Below are positions 17,498-27,307 of a DNA stretch of 64,000 nt, piece by piece. The notes under the pieces are model-generated. The model was given only the letters and a program-made list of their open reading frames with translations. It made no database searches and was not told the origin of the DNA. The translations under genes were made by a program, and so were the position numbers. The DNA is from Candidatus Gastranaerophilales bacterium (GTDB lineage Bacteria; Cyanobacteriota; Vampirovibrionia; Gastranaerophilales; Gastranaerophilaceae). The stretch covers positions 55,785 to 119,784 of the forward strand of contig CALUWM010000002.1 of assembly GCA_944324485.1 (NCBI GenBank), given 5' to 3'. Position 1 is the first letter of the stretch. The number at the start of each line of letters is the position of its first letter.

Positions 17498-20383
17498 ATG
17501 GATAAAAAATTTAATTTAAGTTTTAAGAAAAATAATATAGAAAAATTACTTTTAAATCTGGATCAAAATCCTTATTCTCAAAAAAATAAAGATTTTAGAT
17601 ATACCCTTTCTTTAATATATGAATTAATTGAAGAAGAGTTCTCTGATACATTTGATACTAAAAACCCTATTTTAAGACAAACAGAAATTACTATTGATAT
17701 AAATGAAAATTCGGCAAGTGTTTTTATAACCCCCCCTTACAATTTTGATTACTATTTAAAATCAAAAGGTTCATTATATAAATTACGTCCTGAATATAAA
17801 GATTCAAAATATGGTTACAAAATCAATCTTGATATGTTTTTTGAATATTTTACAGGAGTTGATGAAAATTTAGATTTATCAGATTGTTTAGATAGTTATA
17901 AATTTTATTTTCACCTTTTTCAATTTGTTAAAAAAACAGTTGAAAAAATGCACTTTATTCCCGCGGTTAATTTTAAAAAAGATACTTTTAGTGTTTTTTG
18001 GGAGCCATATTTTCAAAACAAAGATTTTTTAAAAGCTTATTCTGTAATTATTGAAAATGAATTTTTAAACCCTGAAATAACAAAAAAACTAATTGAAAAA
18101 TATTTAAATTATTTGATTTTTACCTTTTTAAATGTAAAACATTATCGTTTTAAAGATTTAAAAGCAGCACCTTATCTTGTTAAAAATTCTCTTCAAAAAA
18201 GAATTTTTAAAGGAAACGATTTAGCAAACGATATTCAAACTTGGTTTGATGAGATGATTCTCGGAAGTTATGATATTGTTCCTGTTTTTAATATTGAAAA
18301 ATTAACAGATGAAAAATTTATTTTAAAAATTTTAGCAAAAGACAAAATTAAAAATGAAATTATTGATTTAGAAAATCTATCTGATGAAGATAAAATATTA
18401 ATCGAAAAACAAATAAATTGGGCAACAAAATACATAGAAGATCTTGAAGATGTAACAATGGAGCTTGATTTAACAGGAGTATATAAATTAATAACTCAAA
18501 TATCATATTATCTTTCTCAAGCAGGTATGGAGGTTAATCTTCCTGAAGGTTTAAATAATGTTATTATTCCAAGAGCTTCAATAAATGCTAAAATCAAAGA
18601 AAAAAGACTTCAAGACATCAAAGATTTATTAGAAAACCCAACAGGCTCAACAATTTCTCTTGACGAGATAATGAATTTCAAAATTGAAATATCTCTTGGA
18701 GATAACGAAAAAATTTCAGCTGAAGAATTTATGCAACTTGCAAAAAATTCTCAAGGTTTAATAAAATATAAAGACCGTTATATTTTAATTGATAAAGAAG
18801 AAACAGAAAAATTAATTCAAAAATTAGAAAAAACTCCGAATTTTAATGTAAATAAAATGCAACTTTTACATAATGCTTTATCAGGGAAAATTGATGATTA
18901 TGATTTTGATTACGACGAAGCTTTTGCAAGGGTAATATCTGATTTTACAAAAGTTGAAGAAATTACACTGCCTAAAAAATTAAACGGAGAATTAAGAGCA
19001 TACCAAAAAATAGGATTTAAATGGTTATATACTAATATAAACAAGGGTTTTGGTTGTTGTATAGCAGATGATATGGGTCTTGGTAAAACAATTCAAGTTA
19101 TAAGTTTGATTTTAAAATTAAAAGAAGAAAATAAACTTAAAAAACCTGCTCTTGTTGTATGTCCAACAACATTAATGGGTAATTGGAAAAGAGAATTAAA
19201 TACTTTTGCTCCAAGTTTAAAAACTTTAATTTATCATGGTTTTAATCGTGAATTTTCAACAAATTGCGATATTATATTAACAACTTATGCAATTTTAAGA
19301 ATTGATATTGAAAAATTCCAAAAAACAAATTGGGATATACTTATAATTGACGAAGCTCAAAATATCAAAAATCCTTCCACCAGTCAAACACAAGCAATAA
19401 AAGCAATAAAAGCTCAGATGAAAGTTGCAATGACAGGTACACCTGTTGAAAATAGATTATCAGAACTTTGGTCAATTTTTGATTTTATAAATAAAGGTTA
19501 TCTTGGTTCATTAAATGATTTTTCAAAAAATTATTCAATACCTATTGAAAGATTTAAAGAATTAACACGTGCTCAAAAACTTAAAAAAGCTATAAGTCCA
19601 TTTATGTTAAGAAGACTTAAAACAGATAAAACTATTATTTCAGATTTACCTGAAAAAATTGTTCTTGATGATTATTGTTATTTAACTAAGCCTCAAATTG
19701 CTCTTTATGAAAGAATTTTAAAAGAATCTATGGAAAATATTGCAAAATCAGATAATAAAATGGGAAGACGTGGTGCAATATTTAAATTAATAACAAATTT
19801 AAAACAAGTATGTAACCACCCATACCATTATCTTAAATATGGAGATATGAGTGCAAATGCTTCAGGAAAAAGCCAAAAATTAATTGATATTTTAAACAAT
19901 ATTCTTGATAATAATGAAAAAGTACTTGTTTTTACTCAATATAAAGAAATGGGTTCTATACTTGAAAATATAATCAAAGAAGAATATTCTTTTAATCCTT
20001 TATTTTTCCATGGAAGTTTAAATGTTAAACAAAGAGAAGAAATTATTAAAAAATTTCAAGAAGACTTAAATCATAAAATTATGATTTTATCACTTAAAGC
20101 CGGTGGATTAGGTTTAAATTTAACAAGCGCATCAAATGTAATACACTATGACCTTTGGTGGAATCCTGCTGTTGAAGATCAAGCGACAGACAGAACTTAT
20201 CGTATAGGTCAAGATAAAAATGTTATGATACATAGATTTATTACTCTTTCAACTTTTGAAGAAAAAATTGATAAAATTATAAAAGATAAAAGAGACCTTG
20301 CAAATGCTGCCGTATTTGAAGGTGAAAGAACAATAACAGAATTATCTGATGATGAAATATATGAAATTTTCTCTTTAGCTTAA
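17498..20383 (+). CDS. SNF2-family DNA-dependent ATPase/helicase-like protein
   Basis: A 961-residue bacterial SNF2 protein. The N-terminal half (about 1-480) is a divergent accessory region. The motor core then shows motif I 'DDMGLGKTIQ' (about 523-532), 'VVCPTTLMGNW', the DEAQ box 'IIDEAQNIKNP' (about 616-626), 'AMTGTPVENRLSELWSIFDF', and the C-terminal RecA fold with 'GLGLNLTSASNVIHYDLWWNPAVEDQATDRTYRIGQ'. These enzymes translocate on duplex DNA and remodel DNA-protein complexes; several bacterial ones interact with RNA polymerase (RapA group) but this has the DEAQ type. No Shine-Dalgarno; TAAAAT (17486-17491) is 6 bases upstream. comF follows 31 bases later. Confidence 0.93.
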   Translation: MDKKFNLSFKKNNIEKLLLNLDQNPYSQKNKDFRYTLSLIYELIEEEFSDTFDTKNPILRQTEITIDINENSASVFITPPYNFDYYLKSKGSLYKLRPEYKDSKYGYKINLDMFFEYFTGVDENLDLSDCLDSYKFYFHLFQFVKKTVEKMHFIPAVNFKKDTFSVFWEPYFQNKDFLKAYSVIIENEFLNPEITKKLIEKYLNYLIFTFLNVKHYRFKDLKAAPYLVKNSLQKRIFKGNDLANDIQTWFDEMILGSYDIVPVFNIEKLTDEKFILKILAKDKIKNEIIDLENLSDEDKILIEKQINWATKYIEDLEDVTMELDLTGVYKLITQISYYLSQAGMEVNLPEGLNNVIIPRASINAKIKEKRLQDIKDLLENPTGSTISLDEIMNFKIEISLGDNEKISAEEFMQLAKNSQGLIKYKDRYILIDKEETEKLIQKLEKTPNFNVNKMQLLHNALSGKIDDYDFDYDEAFARVISDFTKVEEITLPKKLNGELRAYQKIGFKWLYTNINKGFGCCIADDMGLGKTIQVISLILKLKEENKLKKPALVVCPTTLMGNWKRELNTFAPSLKTLIYHGFNREFSTNCDIILTTYAILRIDIEKFQKTNWDILIIDEAQNIKNPSTSQTQAIKAIKAQMKVAMTGTPVENRLSELWSIFDFINKGYLGSLNDFSKNYSIPIERFKELTRAQKLKKAISPFMLRRLKTDKTIISDLPEKIVLDDYCYLTKPQIALYERILKESMENIAKSDNKMGRRGAIFKLITNLKQVCNHPYHYLKYGDMSANASGKSQKLIDILNNILDNNEKVLVFTQYKEMGSILENIIKEEYSFNPLFFHGSLNVKQREEIIKKFQEDLNHKIMILSLKAGGLGLNLTSASNVIHYDLWWNPAVEDQATDRTYRIGQDKNVMIHRFITLSTFEEKIDKIIKDKRDLANAAVFEGERTITELSDDEIYEIFSLA

Positions 20384-20402
20384 AATAAAAAATACTTAAA
20401 AA

Positions 20403-20408
20403 TAAAAT
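20403..20408 (+). promoter_or_regulatory. -10 box 6 nt before the comF start
   Basis: TAAAAT, six bases (TATAAA), then ATG. It lies in the short gap after the SNF2 gene and gives comF a possible own leaderless transcript. Confidence 0.4.
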
Positions 20409-20414
20409 TATAAA

Positions 20415-21080
20415 ATGTTTTTGGAATTAAGAAATAAAATTTTAAATTTTTTAAATGTATTTTTAGATTTAATTTATAATCAAAAATGCCTTTGTTGTTC
20501 TTGTGCAAAAACTGATGAATTGTTGTGTAAAAATTGTGCAAAAGATATTCATTATTTATCAAATTATGCACATAGAATTTTTAAAAATATTCCTTTTTAT
20601 TCAGCAACTTTATATGAAGGTAATATAAAAAAACTAATACATAAATTAAAATTTAATCATCATAAAAAAGCTTCAATTCCTTTAGCTCAAATACTTTACA
20701 AGTATTTTAAAAATATTCCTCAAAAAAATGATTATATTATAATATACCCTCCGAGTTGTTTTTTAAAATCGGCTCAAAGGGGCTATAATCATATGTTTTT
20801 AATAGCAAAAGAATTTTCAAAATTAACAAACATTAAAATAAATAAAAAATTAATAAAAAAAATAAAATACACAAAACCGCAATATAAAGCAAAAAACAGG
20901 CATAAAAATATATTAAATAGTTTTCAAATAAACAAAAAAGAATTATTGAATGTGAATAATAAAACAATTCTCTTAATTGATGATATAACAACTTCAGGAG
21001 CAACTTTAGAAGAAATTATTAATCTTCTATTGGATTATAATATAAATAAAATAGTTTGTTTAACCATAGCTAAAACTTAA
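20415..21080 (+). CDS. comF: ComF-family phosphoribosyltransferase-like protein
   Basis: ComF/ComFC/GntX proteins link to DNA uptake during natural transformation. The 221-residue protein has the N-terminal zinc-binding cluster ('CLCCSCAK...CKNCAKD', about 24-46) and a C-terminal PRTase fold with the 'ILLIDDITTSGATLEE' PRPP-loop motif (about 185-200). The middle segment contains 'SAQRGYNHMFLIAKEFSKL', typical of the family's RGFNQ-like motif with Tyr for Phe. It follows the SNF2 gene closely. A perfect -10 variant lies 6 bases before its ATG, and no Shine-Dalgarno is present. Downstream is the probable replication origin. Confidence 0.9.
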   Translation: MFLELRNKILNFLNVFLDLIYNQKCLCCSCAKTDELLCKNCAKDIHYLSNYAHRIFKNIPFYSATLYEGNIKKLIHKLKFNHHKKASIPLAQILYKYFKNIPQKNDYIIIYPPSCFLKSAQRGYNHMFLIAKEFSKLTNIKINKKLIKKIKYTKPQYKAKNRHKNILNSFQINKKELLNVNNKTILLIDDITTSGATLEEIINLLLDYNINKIVCLTIAKT

Positions 21081-21317
21081 AAAATATATTGTGCAAAAAC
21101 TGTTTAATATTTTATATAGTTTTCCACATGTTATAATTCAATAAAATCAAATACTTTAATACTTTTTACACAAATATTATGTCTTTATTATTATGATTAA
21201 TTTTATATATAAATATATTTTTATATATATAATGTAAAGTTTTTAAAAAAGCTTTTAGATTGTAAGTTGTTTTTTTTGTAATATAATTTACTTGGGTACT
21301 AATAGGAGACCAGTTAA
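21081..21317. other. Candidate chromosomal replication origin (oriC)
   Basis: The 237-base gap between comF and dnaN holds three 9-mers that match TTTTNCACA: TTTTGCACA on the minus strand (21090-21098), TTTTCCACA (21120-21128) and TTTTACACA (21164-21172), both plus. They are followed by a nearly pure A/T tract (about 21195-21240) that could be the unwinding element. TTTTCCACA boxes next to dnaN are the known oriC arrangement in unicellular cyanobacteria (established knowledge). dnaN and mnmG (gidA) are common origin neighbours. Three boxes is a low number, and no dnaA gene is in the window. Confidence 0.6.
21260..21287 (+). promoter_or_regulatory. Promoter of dnaN
   Basis: TTGTAA (21260-21265), 16-base spacer, TATAAT (21282-21287). 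Transcription would start near 21294, leaving a short leader with AGGAG at 21304-21308 before the GTG start. Confidence 0.75.
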
Positions 21318-22442
21318 GTGGAAATAACTTTAAATCGAGAAGATTTTTCAAATGCTATAAAAATTGTTGAAAAAATTACTTCACAAAAAGCACTTCAGCC
21401 AATATTATCAAATATTTTAATTGAAACAGTATCATCAGATAGAGTTAAATTTTGTGCAACAGATTTAAATCTTGCAATAAACTTTAAGACTTCTGCACAA
21501 GTTATTTCACAAGGTTCTATTACATTAAGTGCAAAAAAATTATCTGAATTAACTTCAAAACTTTCTTCAACAGAGATTAATTTAGCAACTGTTGAAGAAA
21601 CTAATAATGTTAAAATAAAAAGTGGTAAAACAGAATTTGTTTTAATAGGTTTACCTTCTGTTGAATTTCCGAAAGTTTTAGAAAATGTTGCAGAAGAAGA
21701 ATATAAAACAATAGTAATAAATAAAAACGAATTTTCAAAAGCAATCAAACAAGTTATATTTGCTGTTTCTCAGCAAGAAACGCAAGGTGTTTTAACAGGT
21801 GTATGTTTTAATATTGAAAAAAATATTTTAGAACTTGCAACAACTGATGGTAATCGTTTAACAAGAGTACAGAAAGAAATCTCAACAAATGTTGAAGAAT
21901 TAATTAATTTTATTGTTCCTGCAAAAACTTTAGCTGAAGTTCAAAGAATTTCAACTTTAGTTGAAGATGAAAATATAACTTTAAAAATTCAAAACAATAA
22001 AATTCTTTTTGAATTTGCAAATTTGGCTTTTCAATCAAGATTAATAGAAGGATTATATCCTAAATATCAGCAATTAATACCTGTTAATAATGATAAAAAA
22101 GTTATAATTGATAGATGTGAACTTATAAATTCAATAGAAAGAGTTTCTGTCATGGTTAATGACAGAACTAATGTTGTAAGATTTAATTTTAAACAAAATC
22201 AACTTGAGATAATGGCAGATACACCTGAAGCTGGTCGTTCAAAAGATTATATAGATATCGAGTATGATTTTGATGAAATTCTAACAGCATTTAACTATAA
22301 ATATGTTCTTGATGCTTTAAAAAATATGGAATCTAAAAAAGTTGAGATAGAAATCTCTGATACTTTAGCAGCTGTGATTTTTAAACCTCAAGACGAAAAA
22401 GATAATTATATTTGTTTAATCATGCCTGTTAAGGTTCAATAG
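21318..22442 (+). CDS. dnaN: DNA polymerase III beta sliding clamp
   Basis: The 374-residue protein forms the ring clamp that tethers DNA polymerase III. Three similar beta-clamp domains are visible: 'KIVEKITSQKALQPILSNILIE', then 'FSKAIKQVIFAVSQQETQGVLTGVCF', and the C-terminal 'LINSIERVSVMVNDRTNVVRF'. The end 'YICLIMPVKVQ' corresponds to the typical 'LIMPMRL' terminus. The start is GTG at 21318, fixed by AGGAG 9 bases upstream; there is no earlier start behind the promoter. thrB follows after 7 bases, so dnaN-thrB-mnmG look like one transcription unit downstream of the candidate origin. Confidence 0.97.
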   Translation: MEITLNREDFSNAIKIVEKITSQKALQPILSNILIETVSSDRVKFCATDLNLAINFKTSAQVISQGSITLSAKKLSELTSKLSSTEINLATVEETNNVKIKSGKTEFVLIGLPSVEFPKVLENVAEEEYKTIVINKNEFSKAIKQVIFAVSQQETQGVLTGVCFNIEKNILELATTDGNRLTRVQKEISTNVEELINFIVPAKTLAEVQRISTLVEDENITLKIQNNKILFEFANLAFQSRLIEGLYPKYQQLIPVNNDKKVIIDRCELINSIERVSVMVNDRTNVVRFNFKQNQLEIMADTPEAGRSKDYIDIEYDFDEILTAFNYKYVLDALKNMESKKVEIEISDTLAAVIFKPQDEKDNYICLIMPVKVQ

Positions 22443-22449
22443 GAAAAAT

Positions 22450-23382
22450 ATGAAAGTAAGTGTTAAAACTCCAGCAACAATAGCAAATATAGGTCCAGGA
22501 TTTGATTCTTTTGGTTTAGCTTTACCTCTGTATAACATAGTAACTGTTGAAGAAACTGTACTTCCTGGAACAGGTATTGAAATTAATATCATTAATGAAA
22601 AGAATAATGAAAATGATTTAATAGATATTCCTACCGATAAAAACAATATAGTCTATAAAGCGATTGAACTTTTATATAATTTTATAGGTCAAAATCCAAC
22701 AGAATTAAAAATAACTATAAAAACTCAAATCCCTATATCAAGAGGTTTGGGTTCATCAGCTTCAGTTATAGTAGGCGGCTTAATTGCTGCAAATGAACTT
22801 TTAGGTCGTCCTGCGGATGAAAAAGTTTTACTTTCTATTGCAACTGAAATAGAAGGACATCCTGATAATATAACTCCGGCTTTTGTTGGTGGAATGACAA
22901 TGGCCTCTTGGGAAGAAGACGGATCTGTTATATATAGGAAGCTTCCTTGGAATGATGAATGGAAATTAATAGTTTGTATTCCTGATTATGAATTAAATAC
23001 TGAAATTTCACGCTCTGTTCTTCCTAAAGAAGTTCCTTTAATTGATGCTGTATATAATTTAAAAAGAAGTGCAATGTTTGTTGAAGCACTTTATACGAAA
23101 GATGAAGAACTTTTAAAAATGTCTTTAAAGGATAAAATTCACCAACCTTATAGGCAAAAACTTGTCCCTGGTATGACAGAGATTATGGATAATTTAAAAC
23201 ATACAAATGGTGTTATAGGAACAGTGCTTTGCGGAGCAGGACCATCGGTATTAATTATATATAATGGAATTGGAGTTAGTGAAATTAAAGAAATTGTTTC
23301 AAATAGTTGGAATTACTTTAATGTCAAAACTAACTTTTTAAATTTACCGATAGAAAAAGAGGGTGCAGTTAAGATTTTGTAA
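22450..23382 (+). CDS. thrB: Homoserine kinase
   Basis: A GHMP-superfamily kinase that phosphorylates L-homoserine with ATP in threonine biosynthesis. The 310-residue length fits. Motif 1 'TPATIANIGPGFDSFGLAL' (about 7-25), the ATP loop 'PISRGLGSSASVIVGG' (95-110) and motif 3 'TVLCGAGPSVLII' (about 258-270) are clear. It lies 7 bases after dnaN and 11 before mnmG in the same direction. An AGGAAAAAT site precedes the ATG. Other threonine genes are not nearby, so the placement looks like a simple operon fusion. Confidence 0.96.
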   Translation: MKVSVKTPATIANIGPGFDSFGLALPLYNIVTVEETVLPGTGIEINIINEKNNENDLIDIPTDKNNIVYKAIELLYNFIGQNPTELKITIKTQIPISRGLGSSASVIVGGLIAANELLGRPADEKVLLSIATEIEGHPDNITPAFVGGMTMASWEEDGSVIYRKLPWNDEWKLIVCIPDYELNTEISRSVLPKEVPLIDAVYNLKRSAMFVEALYTKDEELLKMSLKDKIHQPYRQKLVPGMTEIMDNLKHTNGVIGTVLCGAGPSVLIIYNGIGVSEIKEIVSNSWNYFNVKTNFLNLPIEKEGAVKIL

Positions 23383-23393
23383 GGTAAAATTAA

Positions 23394-25316
23394 ATGTTAA
23401 ATTCCCCTTTTAAATTTGATTGTATTGTTGTAGGTGCTGGTCATGCTGGAATTGAGGCTTCAATTAGCGCTGCTCGTTTGGGTTTAAAAACTTTATTAAC
23501 TACTTTAAATATAGATAATATTGGCTTAATGCCTTGTAATCCTGCTATTGGAGGTCCTGCAAAATCTAATTTAGTAAGAGAAATTGATGCTCTGGGTGGA
23601 GTTATGGCAGAACTTGCAGATAGTACATATCTTCAATTAAAAACTTTAAATTCTTCAAAAGGTCCCGCGGTAAGAGCTTTAAGGGCACAGTCGGATAAAA
23701 AAGAATATAAAACCCTTGCCAGACAATTTATAGAAAATGAAAAAAATTTAACCTTAAAACAAATTCAAATAGTTGAATTAATATCTAAAGATGGAAAAAT
23801 ACAAGGTGTTCGTGACGAATTAGGAATTGAATATTTTGCACCTTGTGTGATTTTAACAACAGGAACAAGTCTTGAAGGTAGAATTTATATAGGTTTAAAA
23901 TCTTTTGAAGCGGGAAGATTAGGTGAGAGAAGCGCATTTGGTTTATCAGATTCTTTAAGAAAATTAGGTTTTAAAACAAGAAAATTAAAAACAGGTACTC
24001 CAGCCAGAGTTGATGGCAGAACGATAGATTACTCAAAACTTGAACTTCATCCGGGAGATGAAATTATCGATAATATGCCGAGATTTTTTAGTTTTAAACC
24101 AAATCGTCCAATAAGAAAACAATATCCTTGCTATTTGACAAAAACTAATGCAACAACTCATGAGATTATTAAAGCAAATTTAAATTATTCTCCATTATAT
24201 CAAGGGCTTATAAAAGGGGTTGGACCAAGATATTGTCCAAGTATTGAAGATAAAGTTGTAAGATTTGCACATAATCCATCTCATCATATTTTTATAGAAC
24301 CTGAAGGAAAAGATACATACGAAGTTTATATTCAAGGTTTTTCAACAAGTTTACCTATTGAAGCACAATTTAAAATGATTCATTCTTTAGTTGGTTTAGA
24401 AAATGCTTCCATAATAAAGCCTGCTTATGCGGTTGAATATGATAGTGTATGTGCTCTTGAGTTAGATTATGGTTTAATGACTAAAAAAATTAAAGGATTA
24501 TTTTTAGCGGGTCAAATAAATGGAACTTCCGGATACGAAGAGGCTGCTGCTCAGGGTTTGGTTGCTGGAATTAACGCTTATAATTATCTTCAAAATAAAG
24601 AATATATTAATTTAGTTCGTTCAAATTCTTATATTGGAACATTAATTGATGATTTAATTACAAAAGATATTGATGAACCATATAGAATGCTTACTTCAAG
24701 AAGTGAATATAGACTTATTTTAAGACAAGACAATGCTGATTTAAGATTATCTGAAATTGGTTATTCAGTTGGTTTATTAAAAGAGGTTGATATTCAAAGA
24801 AAACGTTTTAAAGAAAAAGAAATCGAAAGGCAAATTGAAAAATTAAAGGATTTTAAAGTTAAATCTAATATAAAAAATAAAGAAATACTTTCAAAATATA
24901 ATGAAAGCCTTGAGCTTGGAATAAATGGTTTTAATCTTTTAAAAAGACCAAACGTTAATTATAAAATCCTAAAAGAGTTAGGTTTTAAATCAAATATAGA
25001 AACAGATGATAATTATTTAATAAGAGATATAGAAGAACAAGCTGAAATTCTAATTAAATATGACGGTTATATTAAAAGGCAAACTGTTGAAATAAGTAAT
25101 CATAAAAAAATCGAGGATATAAAAATCCCTGATGATATTGATTATAATTCAATTAAGCAAATTTCAACCGAATCAAAAGAAAAGTTAATTAAAATTAAAC
25201 CAAAAACAATAGGACAAGCTTTAAGAATAGGAGGAGTAAAGCCTGCTGATGTCTCTGTTTTAATGGTTTTAATTGAACAACATAAGATAGTAAAAAAAAT
25301 TAATTCACAAGTTTAA
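23394..25316 (+). CDS. mnmG: tRNA uridine-5-carboxymethylaminomethyl modification enzyme MnmG (GidA)
   Basis: MnmG with MnmE installs the (carboxymethyl)aminomethyl group at the wobble U of certain tRNAs, using FAD and a methylene-folate. The 640-residue protein has the Rossmann FAD motif 'VGAGHAG' (13-19), 'GLMPCNPAIGGPAKSNLVREIDALGG' (about 43-68), the 'KTGTPAR' region, 'GQINGTSGYEEAAAQGLVAGINA' and 'LTSRSEYRL...DNADLRL', all family-specific. Its 3' end overlaps the converging kdsA by 17 bases. It is a frequent neighbour of replication origins, fitting the candidate oriC upstream of dnaN. Confidence 0.97.
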   Translation: MLNSPFKFDCIVVGAGHAGIEASISAARLGLKTLLTTLNIDNIGLMPCNPAIGGPAKSNLVREIDALGGVMAELADSTYLQLKTLNSSKGPAVRALRAQSDKKEYKTLARQFIENEKNLTLKQIQIVELISKDGKIQGVRDELGIEYFAPCVILTTGTSLEGRIYIGLKSFEAGRLGERSAFGLSDSLRKLGFKTRKLKTGTPARVDGRTIDYSKLELHPGDEIIDNMPRFFSFKPNRPIRKQYPCYLTKTNATTHEIIKANLNYSPLYQGLIKGVGPRYCPSIEDKVVRFAHNPSHHIFIEPEGKDTYEVYIQGFSTSLPIEAQFKMIHSLVGLENASIIKPAYAVEYDSVCALELDYGLMTKKIKGLFLAGQINGTSGYEEAAAQGLVAGINAYNYLQNKEYINLVRSNSYIGTLIDDLITKDIDEPYRMLTSRSEYRLILRQDNADLRLSEIGYSVGLLKEVDIQRKRFKEKEIERQIEKLKDFKVKSNIKNKEILSKYNESLELGINGFNLLKRPNVNYKILKELGFKSNIETDDNYLIRDIEEQAEILIKYDGYIKRQTVEISNHKKIEDIKIPDDIDYNSIKQISTESKEKLIKIKPKTIGQALRIGGVKPADVSVLMVLIEQHKIVKKINSQV

Positions 25317-26115
25317 ATATTTGATTACATATATAAAAAGTTTCTTCGCAAGTGTTTAATGGGAGCATATTATCTCCATCACAAAGCGCACAATCAGGGT
25401 TTGGATGTATTTCAAAAAATAATCCTTTTGCACCTGCTGCAATAGAAGATTTTGCAAGTAAAGGAACAAATTTTCTTTCTCCTGATGAACTTGCGCCATG
25501 TCCTCCTGGTATTTGAACGCTATGAGTTGCATCAAATATCATAGGGTAACCCAATTCATCTTGTATGATTTGAACTCCTCTCATATCAACAACAAGATTA
25601 TTATATCCAAAAGAAGTACCTCTATCGGTAATTAAAATTTTATCATTTCCGCTTTCGACTACTTTTAGAGCTATTGATTTCATTTGATAAGGAGATAAGA
25701 ATTGTCCTTTTTTAATATTAATGATTTTATTTGTTTTAGCTGCAGCAACAAGAAGATCTGTTTGTCTGCATAAAAAAGCAGGTATTTGGATTATATCCGC
25801 AACTTCTGCTGCAAGCTCAGCTTGAGAAGGTTCATGAATATCTGTTACAATAGGTACGTTTAATTCTTTTTTAATATCAGATAGAATCTTTAAACCTTCT
25901 TTTATACCTAATCCTCTATATGAAGATAAAGATGAACGATTTGCTTTATCAAATGACGTTTTAAAAACAAAATTTATATTTAAACGTGCGCAAATTTCTT
26001 TTAATTTTTTTGCTGTTGTATAACAAATTTCAGCACTTTCCATTGCGCATGGTCCTGCTAAAATTGTTAATTTATTTCCGCCTATTTCAAAATTATTAAG
26101 AGTTAGAGTTTTCAT
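25300..26115 (-). CDS. kdsA: 3-deoxy-8-phosphooctulonate synthase (KDO-8-P synthase)
   Basis: Condenses phosphoenolpyruvate with arabinose-5-phosphate to KDO-8-phosphate, the first step of KDO synthesis for lipopolysaccharide. From the ATG at 26115 it has 271 residues, the normal length (a longer start at 26181 adds 22 atypical residues and runs across recA's leader). Motifs: 'LAGPCAMES' (about 19-27), 'KTSFDKANRSS', 'TDRGTSFGYNNLVVDMRG', 'FDATHSVQIPGG' and 'HPNPDCALCDGDNMLP'. The Cys residues suggest a metal-dependent or hybrid form, but I cannot decide. There is no Shine-Dalgarno; TATAAT (minus 26128-26123) lies 7 bases upstream. It is divergent from recA. Confidence 0.95.
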   Translation of the reverse strand: MKTLTLNNFEIGGNKLTILAGPCAMESAEICYTTAKKLKEICARLNINFVFKTSFDKANRSSLSSYRGLGIKEGLKILSDIKKELNVPIVTDIHEPSQAELAAEVADIIQIPAFLCRQTDLLVAAAKTNKIINIKKGQFLSPYQMKSIALKVVESGNDKILITDRGTSFGYNNLVVDMRGVQIIQDELGYPMIFDATHSVQIPGGHGASSSGERKFVPLLAKSSIAAGAKGLFFEIHPNPDCALCDGDNMLPLNTCEETFYICNQIFKLVN

Positions 26116-26122
26116 AAGTTTT

Positions 26123-26128
26123 ATTATA
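26123..26128 (-). promoter_or_regulatory. -10 box 7 nt before the kdsA start
   Basis: Perfect TATAAT on the minus strand within the 49-base kdsA-recA gap, then seven bases and ATG, with no ribosome-binding site. Confidence 0.5.
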
Positions 26129-26164
26129 TAATAATTATTAATATTAGGGAAGTGAGGAAAAAAT

Positions 26165-27241
26165 ATGTGTGCAGTTGCCAAAACAACAGATGAAAAAGAA
26201 AAAGATGCTATTCAAGAAGGTAAAAATAAAGCTTTAAAAATGGCTTTGGATAAAATCGAAAAAGATTTTGGTAAAGGTTCTATTATGCGTCTTGGCGACA
26301 AAACGTCTGTAAATTGTGAATGTATACCAACGGGCTCACTTGCTCTTGATATAGCTCTTGGAATAGGCGGTGTTCCAAGAGGAAGAATAATAGAAATATA
26401 TGGTCCGGAATCTTCAGGTAAAACAACTTTAGCTCAGCATATAGTTGCCAATTGTCAAAAAAAAGGTGGCATTGCTGCTTTTATTGATGCAGAACATGCA
26501 CTTGATCCTGAATATGCTAAAAATTTAGGCGTAGATATTGATCAATTATTAATTTCTCAACCTGATACAGGTGAACAAGCTTTAGAAATTGCGGAAGAAT
26601 TAGTACGTTCAGGTGCAATTGATGTTATAGTTATAGATTCAGTTGCTGCTTTAGTTCCTAAAGCCGAAATAGAACATGCTATGGATGAACAACAAATGGG
26701 TCTGCAAGCCCGTTTAATGTCTAAAGCTTTAAGAAAATTAACAGGTATTGTAGGTAAAACTAATACAACCGTTATTTTTATAAATCAATTAAGACAAAAA
26801 ATTGGTATAATGTTTGGAAACCCTGAAACTACAACAGGCGGAAATGCTCTTAAATATTATGCTTCAGTTCGTCTTGATATAAGAAGATGTGATAGTGTTA
26901 AAAATAAAGATAACGAAGATATAGGAAACAGAGTTAGAGTTAAAGTGGCTAAAAATAAAGTGGCTCCACCTTTTAAAGTTGCTGAATTTGATATTATATA
27001 TGGAAAAGGAATATGCGCTTTAGGTAATATTATTGATGTTGCTGTTAATTTTGATATTATCAAAAAAGCAGGTGCTTGGTTTAGTTATAATGATGAAAAA
27101 TTAGGTCAAGGTAGAGAAAAAGCAAAAGAATTTTTAGCTGAAAATCCTGAAATTTTAGCTCAAATTGAAGCAAAAGTTAGAGAAAAAATTGCTTCTAAAA
27201 ATAAACCTGAAGAAAAACCTGAAGAAAAAACTGAAAATTAA
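26165..27241 (+). CDS. recA: Recombinase RecA
   Basis: RecA drives homologous strand exchange and SOS co-protease activity. The 358-residue protein has '[21 protein letters not shown]' (about 25-45), the Walker A 'GPESSGKTT' (80-88), '[19 protein letters not shown]', Walker B '[13 protein letters not shown]' and the L2/'[26 protein letters not shown]' region. The C-terminus ends in a Lys/Glu/Pro tail with a KPEE repeat. GTGAGG lies 8 bases before the ATG. No clear LexA box was found in the short divergent gap with kdsA, so SOS control cannot be claimed. Confidence 0.98.
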   Translation: MCAVAKTTDEKEKDAIQEGKNKALKMALDKIEKDFGKGSIMRLGDKTSVNCECIPTGSLALDIALGIGGVPRGRIIEIYGPESSGKTTLAQHIVANCQKKGGIAAFIDAEHALDPEYAKNLGVDIDQLLISQPDTGEQALEIAEELVRSGAIDVIVIDSVAALVPKAEIEHAMDEQQMGLQARLMSKALRKLTGIVGKTNTTVIFINQLRQKIGIMFGNPETTTGGNALKYYASVRLDIRRCDSVKNKDNEDIGNRVRVKVAKNKVAPPFKVAEFDIIYGKGICALGNIIDVAVNFDIIKKAGAWFSYNDEKLGQGREKAKEFLAENPEILAQIEAKVREKIASKNKPEEKPEEKTEN

Positions 27242-27307
27242 TTTTACAAGCAATTTTTTTAGAAATAAATACTTTATAAATTTATAAGAGTTTATAAAGG
27301 AATAAGT

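Noticed and set aside
21166..21351. Minus-strand open frame over the dnaN start and upstream gap
   Set aside because: No ribosome site, low-complexity composition, and it overlaps the dnaN start; explained by AT-rich sequence.
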